Positions 55,667-64,000 of a stretch of 64,000 nucleotides of DNA are shown in pieces. The stretch spans positions 2,939,001 to 3,003,000 of the forward strand of contig NZ_CP132507.1 of the NCBI RefSeq assembly GCF_032191775.1, read 5' to 3'. Position numbers and translations under genes: made by a program. Position 1 is the stretch's first letter. Every line of letters starts with the position of its first letter. This stretch comes from Rhodoferax mekongensis (lineage in GTDB: Bacteria; Pseudomonadota; Gammaproteobacteria; Burkholderiales; Burkholderiaceae_C). The notes beneath the pieces are model-generated. The model was not told where the DNA came from, did no database searches, and saw only the letters and a list, made by a program, of their open reading frames with translations.

Positions 55667-56977
55667 TTAGTTCTGGCCCATCAATTCGTCGAAGGACACG
55701 GACTTGTCAGTCACTTTGGCCTTGGACAGGATGTATTCGGTCACATTGTTTTCAATGACCACTGCCTCGACTTCAGCCATGCGACGGTTGTCACCGTAGT
55801 ACCAACGGATCACGTCAGCGGGCTTCTCGTAGCTGGCAGCCAACTCTTCCACATGGGCCTTGATCTGCTCGGGCTTGGCGGCCAAGTCATTGGAGCGAAC
55901 CAGCTCTGCCACCACCAGACCCAATCGCACACGGCGCTCTGCTTGTGGGCGGAAGATATCGTCAGGAATCGGAGCCTTGTCGGCGTCCTTGATACCGCGC
56001 TGCTTCAAGTCAGCACGCGCATTTTCCACCATGCGGTCCAGTTCAGCTTGCACGCTGGACTTGGGCAAGTCCAACTCGGCCTTGGCAACCAAGGCATCCA
56101 TCGCTGCTTGTTTGTTGCGAGCCAGCAGGCGGTGCTTGACCTCACGCTCCAGGTTCTTGCGGATGTCTGCGCGCAGCGCTTCCACGGTGCCGTCGGCGAT
56201 ACCGAGGGACTTGGCCAATGCGCCATCCACTTCAGGCAGGTTGGCGGCTTCGAGCTTCTTCAGGGTAACCAGGAAGTCAGCGGTCTTGCCGGCCACGTCT
56301 TTGCCATGGTAGTCCGCAGGGAACGCCAAGGGGAAAGTCTTGCTTTCACCGGACTTCATGCCACGGGTAGCGTCTTCGAACTCCTTGAGCATCTGGCCAT
56401 CGCCCAGAATGAACTGGAAGTCAGCAGCCTTGCCGCCGGCAAAAGGTTCACCATCGATCTTGCCTTCGAAGTCCACGGTCACGCGGTCGGTGTCTTGGGC
56501 CGCGGTGTCTTGTGCGCGCTGGGCAAAGGTACGGCGCTGCTTGCGCAGGATTTCAATGGTCTTGTCGATGGCTTCGTCAGTCACGTCCGCAGTCAATTTT
56601 TCGACTTCGGCACCCGCCAAATCAGCGATCTTGACTTCGGGGAAGACTTCGAAAATCGCGTCGAACGCCATTTGACCTTCAGGAGAGGTTTCACTCTCGG
56701 AAATCTTGGGCTGGCCAGCGACACGCAGCTTGGCTTCGTTAGCGGCAGTGGCAAAAGCCTCGCCCACTTTGTCGTTCATCACTTCGTAGTGGACCGAATA
56801 GCCATAGCGCTGGGCCACGACATTCATGGGAACTTTGCCTGGACGGAAACCGTCCATCTTCACGGTGCGGGCCAACTTGCGCAGACGGCTGTCAACTTCG
56901 GTCTGGATCACGCCCACGGGCAGTGTCAACGTAATCTTGCGCTCCAGCTTTTCCAGAGTTTCTACAGTAACGGCCAT
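55667..56977 (-). CDS. tig: trigger factor
   Basis: The ribosome-bound chaperone receives nascent chains at the exit tunnel. The 436-residue protein has the ribosome-binding loop ([14 protein letters not shown], about residues 41-54), the FKBP-type isomerase domain (about 155-245, [37 protein letters not shown]) and the C-terminal arms. It heads the tig-clpP-clpX-lon series. The tRNA-Leu(UAG) gene is 66 bp upstream. Confidence 0.96.
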   Translation of the reverse strand: MAVTVETLEKLERKITLTLPVGVIQTEVDSRLRKLARTVKMDGFRPGKVPMNVVAQRYGYSVHYEVMNDKVGEAFATAANEAKLRVAGQPKISESETSPEGQMAFDAIFEVFPEVKIADLAGAEVEKLTADVTDEAIDKTIEILRKQRRTFAQRAQDTAAQDTDRVTVDFEGKIDGEPFAGGKAADFQFILGDGQMLKEFEDATRGMKSGESKTFPLAFPADYHGKDVAGKTADFLVTLKKLEAANLPEVDGALAKSLGIADGTVEALRADIRKNLEREVKHRLLARNKQAAMDALVAKAELDLPKSSVQAELDRMVENARADLKQRGIKDADKAPIPDDIFRPQAERRVRLGLVVAELVRSNDLAAKPEQIKAHVEELAASYEKPADVIRWYYGDNRRMAEVEAVVIENNVTEYILSKAKVTDKSVSFDELMGQN

Positions 56978-57043
56978 CGTTCACTCCTAATGTTGGTATG
57001 GCAGGGATTTCACCTGCGACATCGCTGGGATGCCATGTAAGGT

Positions 57044-57129
57044 TGGTGCGCGGGGGGGACTCGAACCCCCACAGTGTTGCCACCGTCAGGACCTAAACCT
57101 GGTGCGTCTACCAATTTCGCCACCCGCGC
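57044..57129 (-). tRNA. tRNA-Leu(UAG)
   Basis: An 86-nt class II tRNA: acceptor GCGCGGG/CCCGCGC, anticodon stem-loop CCAGGTTTAGGTCCTGG-like (anticodon TAG), a long variable arm CGGTGGCAACACTG, T-loop GTTCGAG and encoded CCA. Unlike the Leu(UAA) gene at 47913-50583 it has no intron. Confidence 0.95.
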
Positions 57130-57241
57130 TAAAAACAAAACACGGGAGCCGAGAGCCCTGCAGAACCCGTCTGCCAAGCCCCGACTTCCCGTTTGAAATC
57201 GGTCAACCCGCTATTTTAACCTGCAAGCGGGTGCCTTCTTT

Positions 57242-60200
57242 TCAAGTTGCGGCAGGAATCTCGCGTTTGACCCGGAACCACGCTGCATACATGGCCGGCA
57301 AAGCCAGCAATGTGAGCACGGTAGCCACGATCAAGCCCCCCATGATGGCAACCGCCATCGGGCCCCAGAACACAGAGCGAGACAGCGGAATCATGGCCAG
57401 CACCGCGGCTGCTGCCGTGAGCACGATGGGTCGCAGACGGCGCACGGCGGATTCCACAATGGCGTCCCAAGCCGGGATGCCCGCAGCCCTGTCCTGCTCG
57501 ATCTGGTCAATCAGGATCACCGAGTTGCGCTGGATCATGCCCATCAAGGCAATCACCCCGAGCAACGCCACGAATCCGAACGGACGCCCCAGCAAGATCA
57601 GCGCACCGGCGACACCTGCAATGCCCAGAGGCCCGGTAATGAATACCAGCAGCGACCGGCTGAAGCTCTGCAGCTGCAGCATGAGCAGCGTAAAGGTCAG
57701 GAACAGCATGATGGGAACACCCGCCACGATGGATGCAGAGCCCTTGGAGCTTTCTGCCACCGCGCCGGCCACTTCAATGCGATAGCCATTGAAACCTTTG
57801 GTGGCCCACTGCGCTTCCAGCGCTTTCATCTGGGGCAGCAACTCCGCGGTCACGGTTGCGCCTTGCATGCCTTCAACGATGTCACTTTGCACCGTGATCG
57901 CGTAATCCCGGTTTTCACGCCACATCACACCCGGCTCCCACGTGAACACCGGCTTGGCGATCTGGGTGATCGGGATGGACTTTCCGCTACTGGTGGGCAG
58001 GTAGGCATTGGCGATATCGGTGATGGCGTTGCGCTCATCCTGTGGCTGGCGCAACACGATGTCGATCAGCTTGTCACCCTCACGGTATTGACCCACGGTC
58101 GTGCCGGTGGACAAGGTCTTGGCGGCCTGGGCAATGCTCTGGCTGCTGACACCCAATGCACGGGCCTTGTCCTGGTCAACCTCGAGGCGCAAAACCTTGA
58201 CGGACTCGTTCCAGTTGTCGTTCACACCCCGGGTGTTGCGGCTCTGGCGCATGGCGGCCTTGACTTCGTCGGCCCGATCACGCAGCACCAGCGGATCACC
58301 GCCTACCACCCGGAACTGCACCGGATAGGCCACGGGCGGACCGTTGGGCAGCAGCTTGACGCGGCCACGCACCTCGGGGAACTCGCTGGCCAACAAGGCA
58401 GGCAGCTTCACCCGCAAGGACTCACGCACTTTCAAGTCCACCGGAATGATGATGAACTGCGACACGTTGGTTTGCGGGAACACCTGGTCCAGCGGCAAGT
58501 AAAAACGCGGCACACCCGAACCGATCCAGGTGCTCACCGACGCTACACCGGCCTCCTGCATCAGGCGGGCTTCTACGCGCTGGGTAACTTCCTGGTTGTT
58601 GGCAAAGGAGGTTCCTTCGGGGAACCAGATATCCACCAACACCTCAGGGCGGCTGGAGTCCGGGAAGAATTGCTGCTGCACCTTGCCCATACCCACGATA
58701 CCCAATGCGAATACCAGAATGGTGGCACCAATCGTGGTCCAGCGATGCTGCACGCACCAGTTCACAGTGCGACGGAAAGCGTTGTAAAACGGAGTGTCAA
58801 AGTGCTCCTGATGGACAGATTCGCCGGCATGGTGGGGCTGGCTCTTGAGCAACCAGTTGCCCAAATAAGGCACAAAGTACACCGACACAAACCAGCTCAA
58901 GATCAGCGCCAGCACTGTCACCGCAAAGATGGCGTAGGTGTATTCGCCGGTCACCGACTTGGCCAGGCCGATGGGCAGGAAACCCACTGCCGTAATCAAG
59001 GTGCCGGTCAGCATGGGCATGGCGGTCACTTCATAGGCAAAAGTCGCCGCGCGCACCTTGTCGTAGCCCTCTTCCATTTTGCGGACCATCATTTCCACGG
59101 CAATGATGGCGTCATCCACCAGCAGGCCCAGCGCAATGATGAGCGAGCCCAGCGAAATCTTGTGCAGGCCGATGCCCCAGTAGTACATGCCAAGGAAGGT
59201 CACGGCCAACACCAAAGGAATCGTGATGCCCACCACCAACCCGGGCCGCACGTCCAGGATCCAGCGCCTCCACAAGGGGTGGTTACCGGGCCGCTTGTGC
59301 AGGCCCAGCGAGATAAAGCTCACGGCCAGCACAATCACTACCGCCTCTATCAGCACCCGCACAAACTCGTTCACCGAGGTGGAGACCGACTTGGGTTGGT
59401 CCTGCAACTGCACCAGCTTGATACCGACAGGCAAGGATTTCTCGATGCCTGCGAACGTTTTTTCCAGCGCGTGGCCGAGGGCGATGATGTCGCCCCCCTT
59501 GGCCATGGATACGCCCAGCGCAATCACTTCCTTGCCCTGGTGGTGCACTTTGACGGACGGGGGGTCCACATAGCCCTTGGCGATGGTGGCAATGTCTTTC
59601 AGTCGGAACTGGTTGCCGCTGGCGCCGCGAATCGGCATGTCAGCCAACTGCGCGACCGCATTGAACTGGCCGCCTACGCGCACTTGCACCACGTCCAGCG
59701 GGGTCTGCACCGCGCCGGCGGATTCCACCGCGTTCTGCTGCCCGAGTTGCGCCAGCACCTGGTTGAAATCCAGCCCCAACTGGGCCAGCCGCTTCTGGGA
59801 GATCTCGATGTAAAGCTTTTCGTCCTGCGCGCCGAACAGCTCCACCTTGGCCACATCGGGCACGCGCAGCAGGCGCTGGCGCACATCGTCAGCAAAGGTC
59901 TTGAGCTCGGCGTAGTTGAAGCCATCACCTTCCAGCGCGTAAATCACGCCATACACGTCGCCGAAGTCGTCGTTGAAAAATGGACCGACCACACCGCCCG
60001 GCAAGGTGCCGCGCATGTCGCCGATCTTCTTGCGCACCGTGTACCAGACGTTGGGAACATCACTGCCTTTACTGGAGTCCTTGATCTGGAAAATGATCTG
60101 GGACTCGCCGGGCTTGGAGTAGCTGCGGATCTGGTCGGCGTACTGCACTTCCTGCAGCGTGCGCTCGATCTTGTCGGTCACCTGCTCCGCCACTTGCTGG

Positions 60201-60391
60201 GCGGTGGCACCGGGCCAGTAGGTGCGCACGACCATGGCTCGGAAGGTGAATGGCGGGTCTTCGTCCTGGCCGAGCTGGAAGTAGGCGGCGGCGCCCAACA
60301 GCATCAGCACGATCATCAAATAGCGGGTGAGCGCGGAATGGTCCAGCGCCCATTTGGAGAGGTTAAACCCCTTGCTTGGTTCTTGGTTCAT
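57242..60391 (-). CDS. RND efflux permease (AcrB/HAE1-like)
   Basis: The 1049-residue inner-membrane protein has twelve hydrophobic segments and two large periplasmic loops. It has proton-relay acidic residues in helix 4 (LIIALGLLVDDAIIAVEMM), and RND landmarks such as MIVLMLLGAAAYFQLGQDEDP and NRDYAITVQSDIVEGMQGA. It forms a tripartite exporter with the adaptor encoded 7 bp upstream. No outer-membrane channel gene is adjacent, so a general one is probably shared. Substrate not deducible. Confidence 0.93.
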   Translation of the reverse strand: MNQEPSKGFNLSKWALDHSALTRYLMIVLMLLGAAAYFQLGQDEDPPFTFRAMVVRTYWPGATAQQVAEQVTDKIERTLQEVQYADQIRSYSKPGESQIIFQIKDSSKGSDVPNVWYTVRKKIGDMRGTLPGGVVGPFFNDDFGDVYGVIYALEGDGFNYAELKTFADDVRQRLLRVPDVAKVELFGAQDEKLYIEISQKRLAQLGLDFNQVLAQLGQQNAVESAGAVQTPLDVVQVRVGGQFNAVAQLADMPIRGASGNQFRLKDIATIAKGYVDPPSVKVHHQGKEVIALGVSMAKGGDIIALGHALEKTFAGIEKSLPVGIKLVQLQDQPKSVSTSVNEFVRVLIEAVVIVLAVSFISLGLHKRPGNHPLWRRWILDVRPGLVVGITIPLVLAVTFLGMYYWGIGLHKISLGSLIIALGLLVDDAIIAVEMMVRKMEEGYDKVRAATFAYEVTAMPMLTGTLITAVGFLPIGLAKSVTGEYTYAIFAVTVLALILSWFVSVYFVPYLGNWLLKSQPHHAGESVHQEHFDTPFYNAFRRTVNWCVQHRWTTIGATILVFALGIVGMGKVQQQFFPDSSRPEVLVDIWFPEGTSFANNQEVTQRVEARLMQEAGVASVSTWIGSGVPRFYLPLDQVFPQTNVSQFIIIPVDLKVRESLRVKLPALLASEFPEVRGRVKLLPNGPPVAYPVQFRVVGGDPLVLRDRADEVKAAMRQSRNTRGVNDNWNESVKVLRLEVDQDKARALGVSSQSIAQAAKTLSTGTTVGQYREGDKLIDIVLRQPQDERNAITDIANAYLPTSSGKSIPITQIAKPVFTWEPGVMWRENRDYAITVQSDIVEGMQGATVTAELLPQMKALEAQWATKGFNGYRIEVAGAVAESSKGSASIVAGVPIMLFLTFTLLMLQLQSFSRSLLVFITGPLGIAGVAGALILLGRPFGFVALLGVIALMGMIQRNSVILIDQIEQDRAAGIPAWDAIVESAVRRLRPIVLTAAAAVLAMIPLSRSVFWGPMAVAIMGGLIVATVLTLLALPAMYAAWFRVKREIPAAT

Positions 60392-60398
60392 GGCGACC

Positions 60399-61565
60399 TC
60401 ACTTGCCCGCAGCAGAGGCCGCTGCGGCGGAAGGCGCTACAGAATCCATAGCTGCTGGCGCAGATGGGGCGGGCGCTACCGCGCCTTTTTCCTTGTAGAT
60501 GGAGACCTTCTGTCCCGGTGACAGCACGTGCACCCCTGCCACCACCACCTGCATGCCGGGCGTCAGGCCCTGGGTAATGACGGCGTCATTGCCGTCAGCT
60601 GTCGCCACCACTACGGGCTGGGGTTTGACTGTCATGGTCGCGCTGTCCAGCACCCATACGCTGCTTCCCTCGCCCGCCTTCAGCAGCGCCGAGGTCGGCA
60701 GCTTGATCACTTGCGCCGCACTGCGGTCCAGGGCTTTGGGTGACACCGACACGGTGCTGCCCAAGGGCAGGGCATCTTTGGCCTCCAGTGCCACTTTCAC
60801 GGTGAAGGTACGGGTCACCGGGTCGGCGCTGGCAGCGACTTCGCGCACCGTGCCTTCCACCTGGGTTTTGCTCGCCCACACGCGCACATCCACCTTGGAG
60901 CCTTGCTTGATCAAAGCCACTTTGTCTTCAGGTACAGAAAACACCACATCGCGCGGACCATCCTGTGCAATCTGCACTACCGGCGTACCTGCAGCCACCA
61001 CCTGGCCGACTTCTGCGGTGACTGCCGTTACGACGCCCGACACATCGGCCACCAGCGTGGTGTAGCCAGCTTGGTTGCCTTGGCTGTTGAGCTGGGCCTG
61101 CGCCTGCTCAAGCTGAGCTTGGGCGGCTTTGAGGGCCGTGTCACGGCGCTCCAACTCGGCACCGCTGATGAAGTTCTGATCGCGCAACTCTTTGTAGCGC
61201 TTGTAGTCAGCGGCTGCGAGGTCGCGGTTGGTCTGGGCTGCGGCCACCTGGGCGCGCGCGGCGTCCGCCGCCAACTTGTAATCTTGCGGATCCAGCTGGG
61301 CGATCACCTGCCCGGCTTTGACCGTCTGCCCCAGCTCCACAGCGCGGCGCACCACTTTGCCGCCCACCCGGAAGCCCAGCCGGGATTCCACACGCGCCCG
61401 CACATCCGCAGAAAACTCAAGGCTCGACTGAATGCTGCCCACGCCCACCGACATCAGCTTGACAGCACGAACCGGCTCTTCCGAAGGCGCAGGCTTGGAA
61501 CAGGCGGTCAACAGCAAGGCGCTGAGCAAAACCGGCGTGGCAAAAAGTAGTTTGTGAGGAGACAT
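60399..61565 (-). CDS. RND efflux periplasmic adaptor lipoprotein
   Basis: From the ATG at 61565 the 388-residue protein has a lipoprotein signal (LLSALLLTACSKP). After it come a biotinyl-lipoyl-like half-motif (RLGFRVGGKVVRRAVELGQTVKAG), an alpha-hairpin coiled coil (about 95-165, Ala/Gln-rich) and a beta-barrel domain (VFSVPEDKVALIKQGSKVDV). The tail is Ala/Pro-rich and part of it is encoded by a copy of the dispersed repeat (60445-60478). It pairs with the RND permease downstream. Confidence 0.92.
   Translation of the reverse strand: MSPHKLLFATPVLLSALLLTACSKPAPSEEPVRAVKLMSVGVGSIQSSLEFSADVRARVESRLGFRVGGKVVRRAVELGQTVKAGQVIAQLDPQDYKLAADAARAQVAAAQTNRDLAAADYKRYKELRDQNFISGAELERRDTALKAAQAQLEQAQAQLNSQGNQAGYTTLVADVSGVVTAVTAEVGQVVAAGTPVVQIAQDGPRDVVFSVPEDKVALIKQGSKVDVRVWASKTQVEGTVREVAASADPVTRTFTVKVALEAKDALPLGSTVSVSPKALDRSAAQVIKLPTSALLKAGEGSSVWVLDSATMTVKPQPVVVATADGNDAVITQGLTPGMQVVVAGVHVLSPGQKVSIYKEKGAVAPAPSAPAAMDSVAPSAAAASAAGK
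60445..60478 (+). repeat. dispersed repeat copy in the adaptor gene tail
   Basis: CCATAGCTGCTGGCGCAGAT and GGGCGGGCGCTA on the plus strand matches the repeat at 17621-17676. It is antisense within the last 30 codons of the adaptor gene. Confidence 0.5.
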
Positions 61566-61678
61566 GGTGACAGCGGAGTGAAGTTGGACGGAGGGGCCAA
61601 AAAGCTTGCATGACAAGTTAATGACCAGTTGGTTAGTAATTTAAGCGGCGTACGGGGCTTTGTCAAGCTGCAGGCACA

Positions 61679-62554
61679 ATGCCGCCCATGCCCGCCCTGC
61701 CCGATTCCGCTGCTCCTTTGGCCCCAGTCGCCGTCCCCATCACGCATTACGAGAATTTCCCTGTTGCCTCGGTGTTGTGCCCGCCCCACTTGCGGGCGCC
61801 GATTGCGGCGATATACCACTTTGCCCGCACTGCAGACGACATTGCCGACGAAGGTAACGCCAGCGCCGACGAGCGCCTGGCCGAGCTCGCGATGTACCGC
61901 AGCGGCCTGGATGACGCGCCCGAGGCACTGGCCCGCTGGCCCCAGGTCTTCGGCCCGCTGCGTGCCCAGCGCGACGCCCACGGCCTGCCCGCCCCTCTGC
62001 TGCACGCCCTGCTGGACGCCTTTGTGCAAGACACCGAGAAAACCCGTGACGGCACCGGCTACCGCGACCACGCCGAATTGCTGGACTACTGCAGCCGCTC
62101 CGCCGACCCGGTGGGCCGCCTGCTGCTGCACCTTTATGGCGTGCAGGACGGGGAGTCCCTGGAAATGAGCGACGCCATCTGCTCCGCCTTGCAACTTATC
62201 AACTTCTGGCAGGACCTGAGTGTGGACATTCCCCGTGGCCGCTATTACCTGCCGCAGGAAGCCTGTGAGCGCTTTGGCGTGAACCAGGCGGATATTCTGG
62301 CGCGCAAGCAGACCCCAAACGTTACCAAATTGATAGCTGCTTGCGCACAGCAGGCCAGGGCCAGCATGCAAAAAGGTGCTCCTTTGGTACACCGCCTGCC
62401 CGGCCGCGCCGGCTGGGAGTTGCGCCTAGTGGTGCAAGGCGGCCTGCGCATTCTGAACAAGATCGCCTCCATGAACTACCGCACCCTGGAACGCCGCCCC
62501 AAGCTGTATGCGTGGGATTACGGGGTGATGGTGTGGCGGGCTTTGTGGATGTGA
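61679..62554 (+). CDS. hpnC: squalene synthase HpnC (hydroxysqualene synthase)
   Basis: HpnC converts presqualene diphosphate to hydroxysqualene in the three-enzyme route to squalene. The 291-residue protein is a head-to-head prenyl synthase with the first aspartate-rich site in ARTADDIADEG (about 50-60) and the second region LINFWQDLSVDIPRGRYYLP. It is followed by hpnD and hpnE. A copy of the dispersed repeat (62327-62364) encodes KLIAACAQQARA inside it. Hopanoids or C30 carotenoids are the likely products; no cyclase gene is in the window. Confidence 0.92.
   Translation: MPPMPALPDSAAPLAPVAVPITHYENFPVASVLCPPHLRAPIAAIYHFARTADDIADEGNASADERLAELAMYRSGLDDAPEALARWPQVFGPLRAQRDAHGLPAPLLHALLDAFVQDTEKTRDGTGYRDHAELLDYCSRSADPVGRLLLHLYGVQDGESLEMSDAICSALQLINFWQDLSVDIPRGRYYLPQEACERFGVNQADILARKQTPNVTKLIAACAQQARASMQKGAPLVHRLPGRAGWELRLVVQGGLRILNKIASMNYRTLERRPKLYAWDYGVMVWRALWM
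62327..62364 (+). repeat. dispersed repeat copy inside hpnC
   Basis: AAATTGATAGCTGCTTGCGC followed by CAGGCCAGGGCCA matches the first half of the repeat at 17621-17676 very closely, in the same sense as the gene and in frame. Confidence 0.6.
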
Positions 62555-62604
62555 ATGCAAGGCACTGTTTCAGCTGCTGACTGCCACCCATGAGTGCCCA
62601 TGCT

Positions 62605-62698
62605 GACAAGAGGCGGGCTGTGCGTTTTGCGTAGGTCAAGGAGGAGCCCGCGCAGCGGGCGGGGGACACGGAGCAAAGCGCACAGCCCGCCTCTTGTC
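62605..62698. repeat. 26-bp inverted repeat between hpnC and hpnD
   Basis: GACAAGAGGCGGGCTGTGCG (62605-62624) has its exact complement at 62679-62698; the arms extend to 26 bp with one mismatch. The 42-bp loop is GC-rich with its own dyad (GCCCGCGCAGCGGGC). The structure fills most of the 221-bp gap between hpnC and hpnD. It lacks a T-run and looks like a small mobile palindromic repeat rather than a terminator. Confidence 0.85.
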
Positions 62699-62775
62699 TG
62701 CGCCACCACATACGCCTGAGAAGGGCACTCGACGCGTCCAAAAGTTTGCGCGTGGCCTCAACGACAATACCCACC

Positions 62776-63615
62776 ATGACCCCAGAGCAATACGTCCAGG
62801 AAAAAGCCGCTGCGTCCGGCAGCAGCTTTTACTACGCCTTTCTTTTCCTGCCTGCCCCGCGCCGCGCCGCCATCACCGCCTTTTATGCCTTCTGCCGCGA
62901 GGTGGACGATGTGGTGGACGACATGGTCGACGCCGGAGTGGCTGCCACCAAACTCGCCTGGTGGCGCTCTGAAGTGCAGCAATCCTTCAACGGCACGGTT
63001 ACCCACCCGGTAATGAAAGCCCTCATGCCGCACGCCGCTGCCTACCACATCGAAGCCCGCCACTTGCTGGCCGTGATTGATGGCTGCCAAATGGACCTGG
63101 AGCAAACCCGCTACCTCGACTACCCCGGCCTGCAACGCTATTGCCACCTGGTGGCTGGCGTGGTGGGTGAGGTGGCGGCCGGCATCTTCGGCCAGACTGA
63201 CCCGCAGACCACCCAATATGCCCACAAGCTGGGTCAGGCCCTGCAGCTCACCAACATCCTGCGTGATGTGGGGGAAGACGCCATGCGCGGCCGCATCTAC
63301 CTGCCGGTCAATGAGCTTCAGCAGTTCGATGTGAAGGCGCATGAAATCCTCAAACGCAGCTACTCCGACCGCTTTGTGGCGCTGATGAAGTTTCAGGCCC
63401 AGCGCGCCCAAGGCTTGTATGACGAGGCACTGGCCTTGCTGCCTGCCGCCGACCGCCGCACGCAGAAGCCCGGCCTGATGATGGCCAGCATTTACCGCGC
63501 CTTGCTCACCGAGATTGAGCGCGACAACTTCCAGGTGCTGCACCAGCGCGTCAGCCTCACCCCGCTGCGCAAGTTCTGGCTGGCGTGGAAGGTGCAGGCG
63601 CTCGGAAGATTATGA
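62776..63615 (+). CDS. hpnD: presqualene diphosphate synthase HpnD
   Basis: HpnD joins two farnesyl diphosphates to presqualene diphosphate. The 279-residue protein (from the ATG at 62776, MTPEQYVQEKAA) has the two aspartate-rich motifs: YAFCREVDDVVDDMVD (about 39-54) and LTNILRDVGEDAMRGRIYLP (about 160-180). An upstream in-frame ATG at 62746 is less likely. Its TGA overlaps the ATG of hpnE. Confidence 0.93.
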   Translation: MTPEQYVQEKAAASGSSFYYAFLFLPAPRRAAITAFYAFCREVDDVVDDMVDAGVAATKLAWWRSEVQQSFNGTVTHPVMKALMPHAAAYHIEARHLLAVIDGCQMDLEQTRYLDYPGLQRYCHLVAGVVGEVAAGIFGQTDPQTTQYAHKLGQALQLTNILRDVGEDAMRGRIYLPVNELQQFDVKAHEILKRSYSDRFVALMKFQAQRAQGLYDEALALLPAADRRTQKPGLMMASIYRALLTEIERDNFQVLHQRVSLTPLRKFWLAWKVQALGRL

Positions 63616-64000
63616 GAATCGCCATCGTCGGCGCCGGCTGGGCGGGGATGGCGGCTGCAGTGACGGCGACACTTGCTGGGCACCGCGCTATCGTTTTTGA
63701 AGCAGCCCGCGCAGTCGGCGGGCGCGCTAGAGCCCTGAGCGGCACATTGCCTGACGGCACGCCCGTGGTGCTGGACAACGGCCAGCACATACTGATTGGC
63801 GCCTACACCCGCACCCTAGAGCTGATGCGCACCGTGGGGGTGGACCCCGCCACCCACCTGAAGCGCCTGCCCTTGGACTTGCGCTTTGGCGACGGTGAAG
63901 GCCTGGCCTTGCCAATGTGGCCCAGCCCCTTGGACGCGCTGGCGGGCATCGCCACCGCCCGTGGCTGGACCTGGGCCGACCGCTGGAGCCTGCTCCGGGC
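63612..64000 (+). CDS. hpnE: squalene-associated FAD-dependent desaturase HpnE (5' part)
   Basis: The frame runs off the right edge after about 130 codons. It begins MRIAIVGAGWAGMAAAVTA, a dinucleotide-binding GxGxxG fold, and continues with FEAARAVGGRARAL and LDNGQHILIGAY, as in phytoene-desaturase-like flavoproteins. HpnE reduces hydroxysqualene to squalene. The start overlaps hpnD by 4 nt, so the enzymes are coupled. Confidence 0.9.
   Translation, partial: MRIAIVGAGWAGMAAAVTATLAGHRAIVFEAARAVGGRARALSGTLPDGTPVVLDNGQHILIGAYTRTLELMRTVGVDPATHLKRLPLDLRFGDGEGLALPMWPSPLDALAGIATARGWTWADRWSLLR

Noticed and set aside
57863..60451. 862-codon open frame on the plus strand opposite the RND permease
   Set aside because: It is antisense to a gene with clear family motifs, is rich in His, Arg and Gln, and is explained by the high G+C third positions of the real gene.

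Overview
The window is a piece of betaproteobacterial chromosome, most likely Comamonadaceae and Rhodoferax-like. The reasons are the gene content and order (earP-efp, exbB-exbD-lpxK-kdsB-adk, tig-clpP-clpX-lon, hpnC-hpnD-hpnE, a phasin with PhaR-type operators) and a short repeat with core ATAGCTGCTNGCGCA that is scattered between and inside genes. This family placement is an inference from gene content; no 16S gene is present.

Layout. Bases 1-6549 are accessory DNA ending at a tRNA-His gene. The left part carries minus-strand genes separated by integron-type attC sites (one clear 59-bp site at 1333-1391, others degenerate), a Sel1-repeat protein and a one-domain tyrosine recombinase. It then has four perfect GTTTCCACGTGGAAAC palindromes at about 96-bp spacing and a frameshifted tRNA-associated integrase. 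From 6659 to 47897 the sequence is ordinary backbone: ppiD, tRNA-Val, hupB, uvrC-pgsA, earP/efp, a LOG-family gene, rmuC with an MFS gene, pncB, phaP, clpS-clpA, both a dimeric and a monomeric isocitrate dehydrogenase, sodB, xseA, the exbB-to-adk operon, lexA with tandem operators, a FimV-like protein, a phosphotransferase/acyl-CoA dehydrogenase pair and an HD-GYP protein.

The outstanding feature is at 47913-50583. The conserved tRNA operon Gly(GCC)-Cys(GCA)-Leu(UAA), which matches the Escherichia coli order glyW-cysT-leuZ, is interrupted inside its Leu gene by a 2578-bp group II intron. The intron sits exactly at the 3' edge of the anticodon loop. It starts GTGCG, ends AC, has a 34-nt domain V, and encodes a reverse transcriptase with YADD and HNH motifs. 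Its predicted EBS1 loop is fully complementary to the anticodon loop CTTAAAA. Between the 5' ribozyme half and the protein gene lies a complete, CCA-encoding tRNA-Leu with the same anticodon, UAA, but an otherwise different sequence. The element therefore breaks the host tRNA-Leu(UAA) gene and carries a replacement for it. I propose this as the undescribed system of the window: a retroelement that targets a tRNA and brings its own rescue tRNA.

After the intron come the proteolysis and folding cluster (lon, clpX, clpP, tig, all minus strand, headed by tRNA-Leu(UAG)), an RND efflux permease with its adaptor lipoprotein, and the start of the squalene/hopanoid operon hpnC-hpnD-hpnE. The hpnE gene runs off the right edge.
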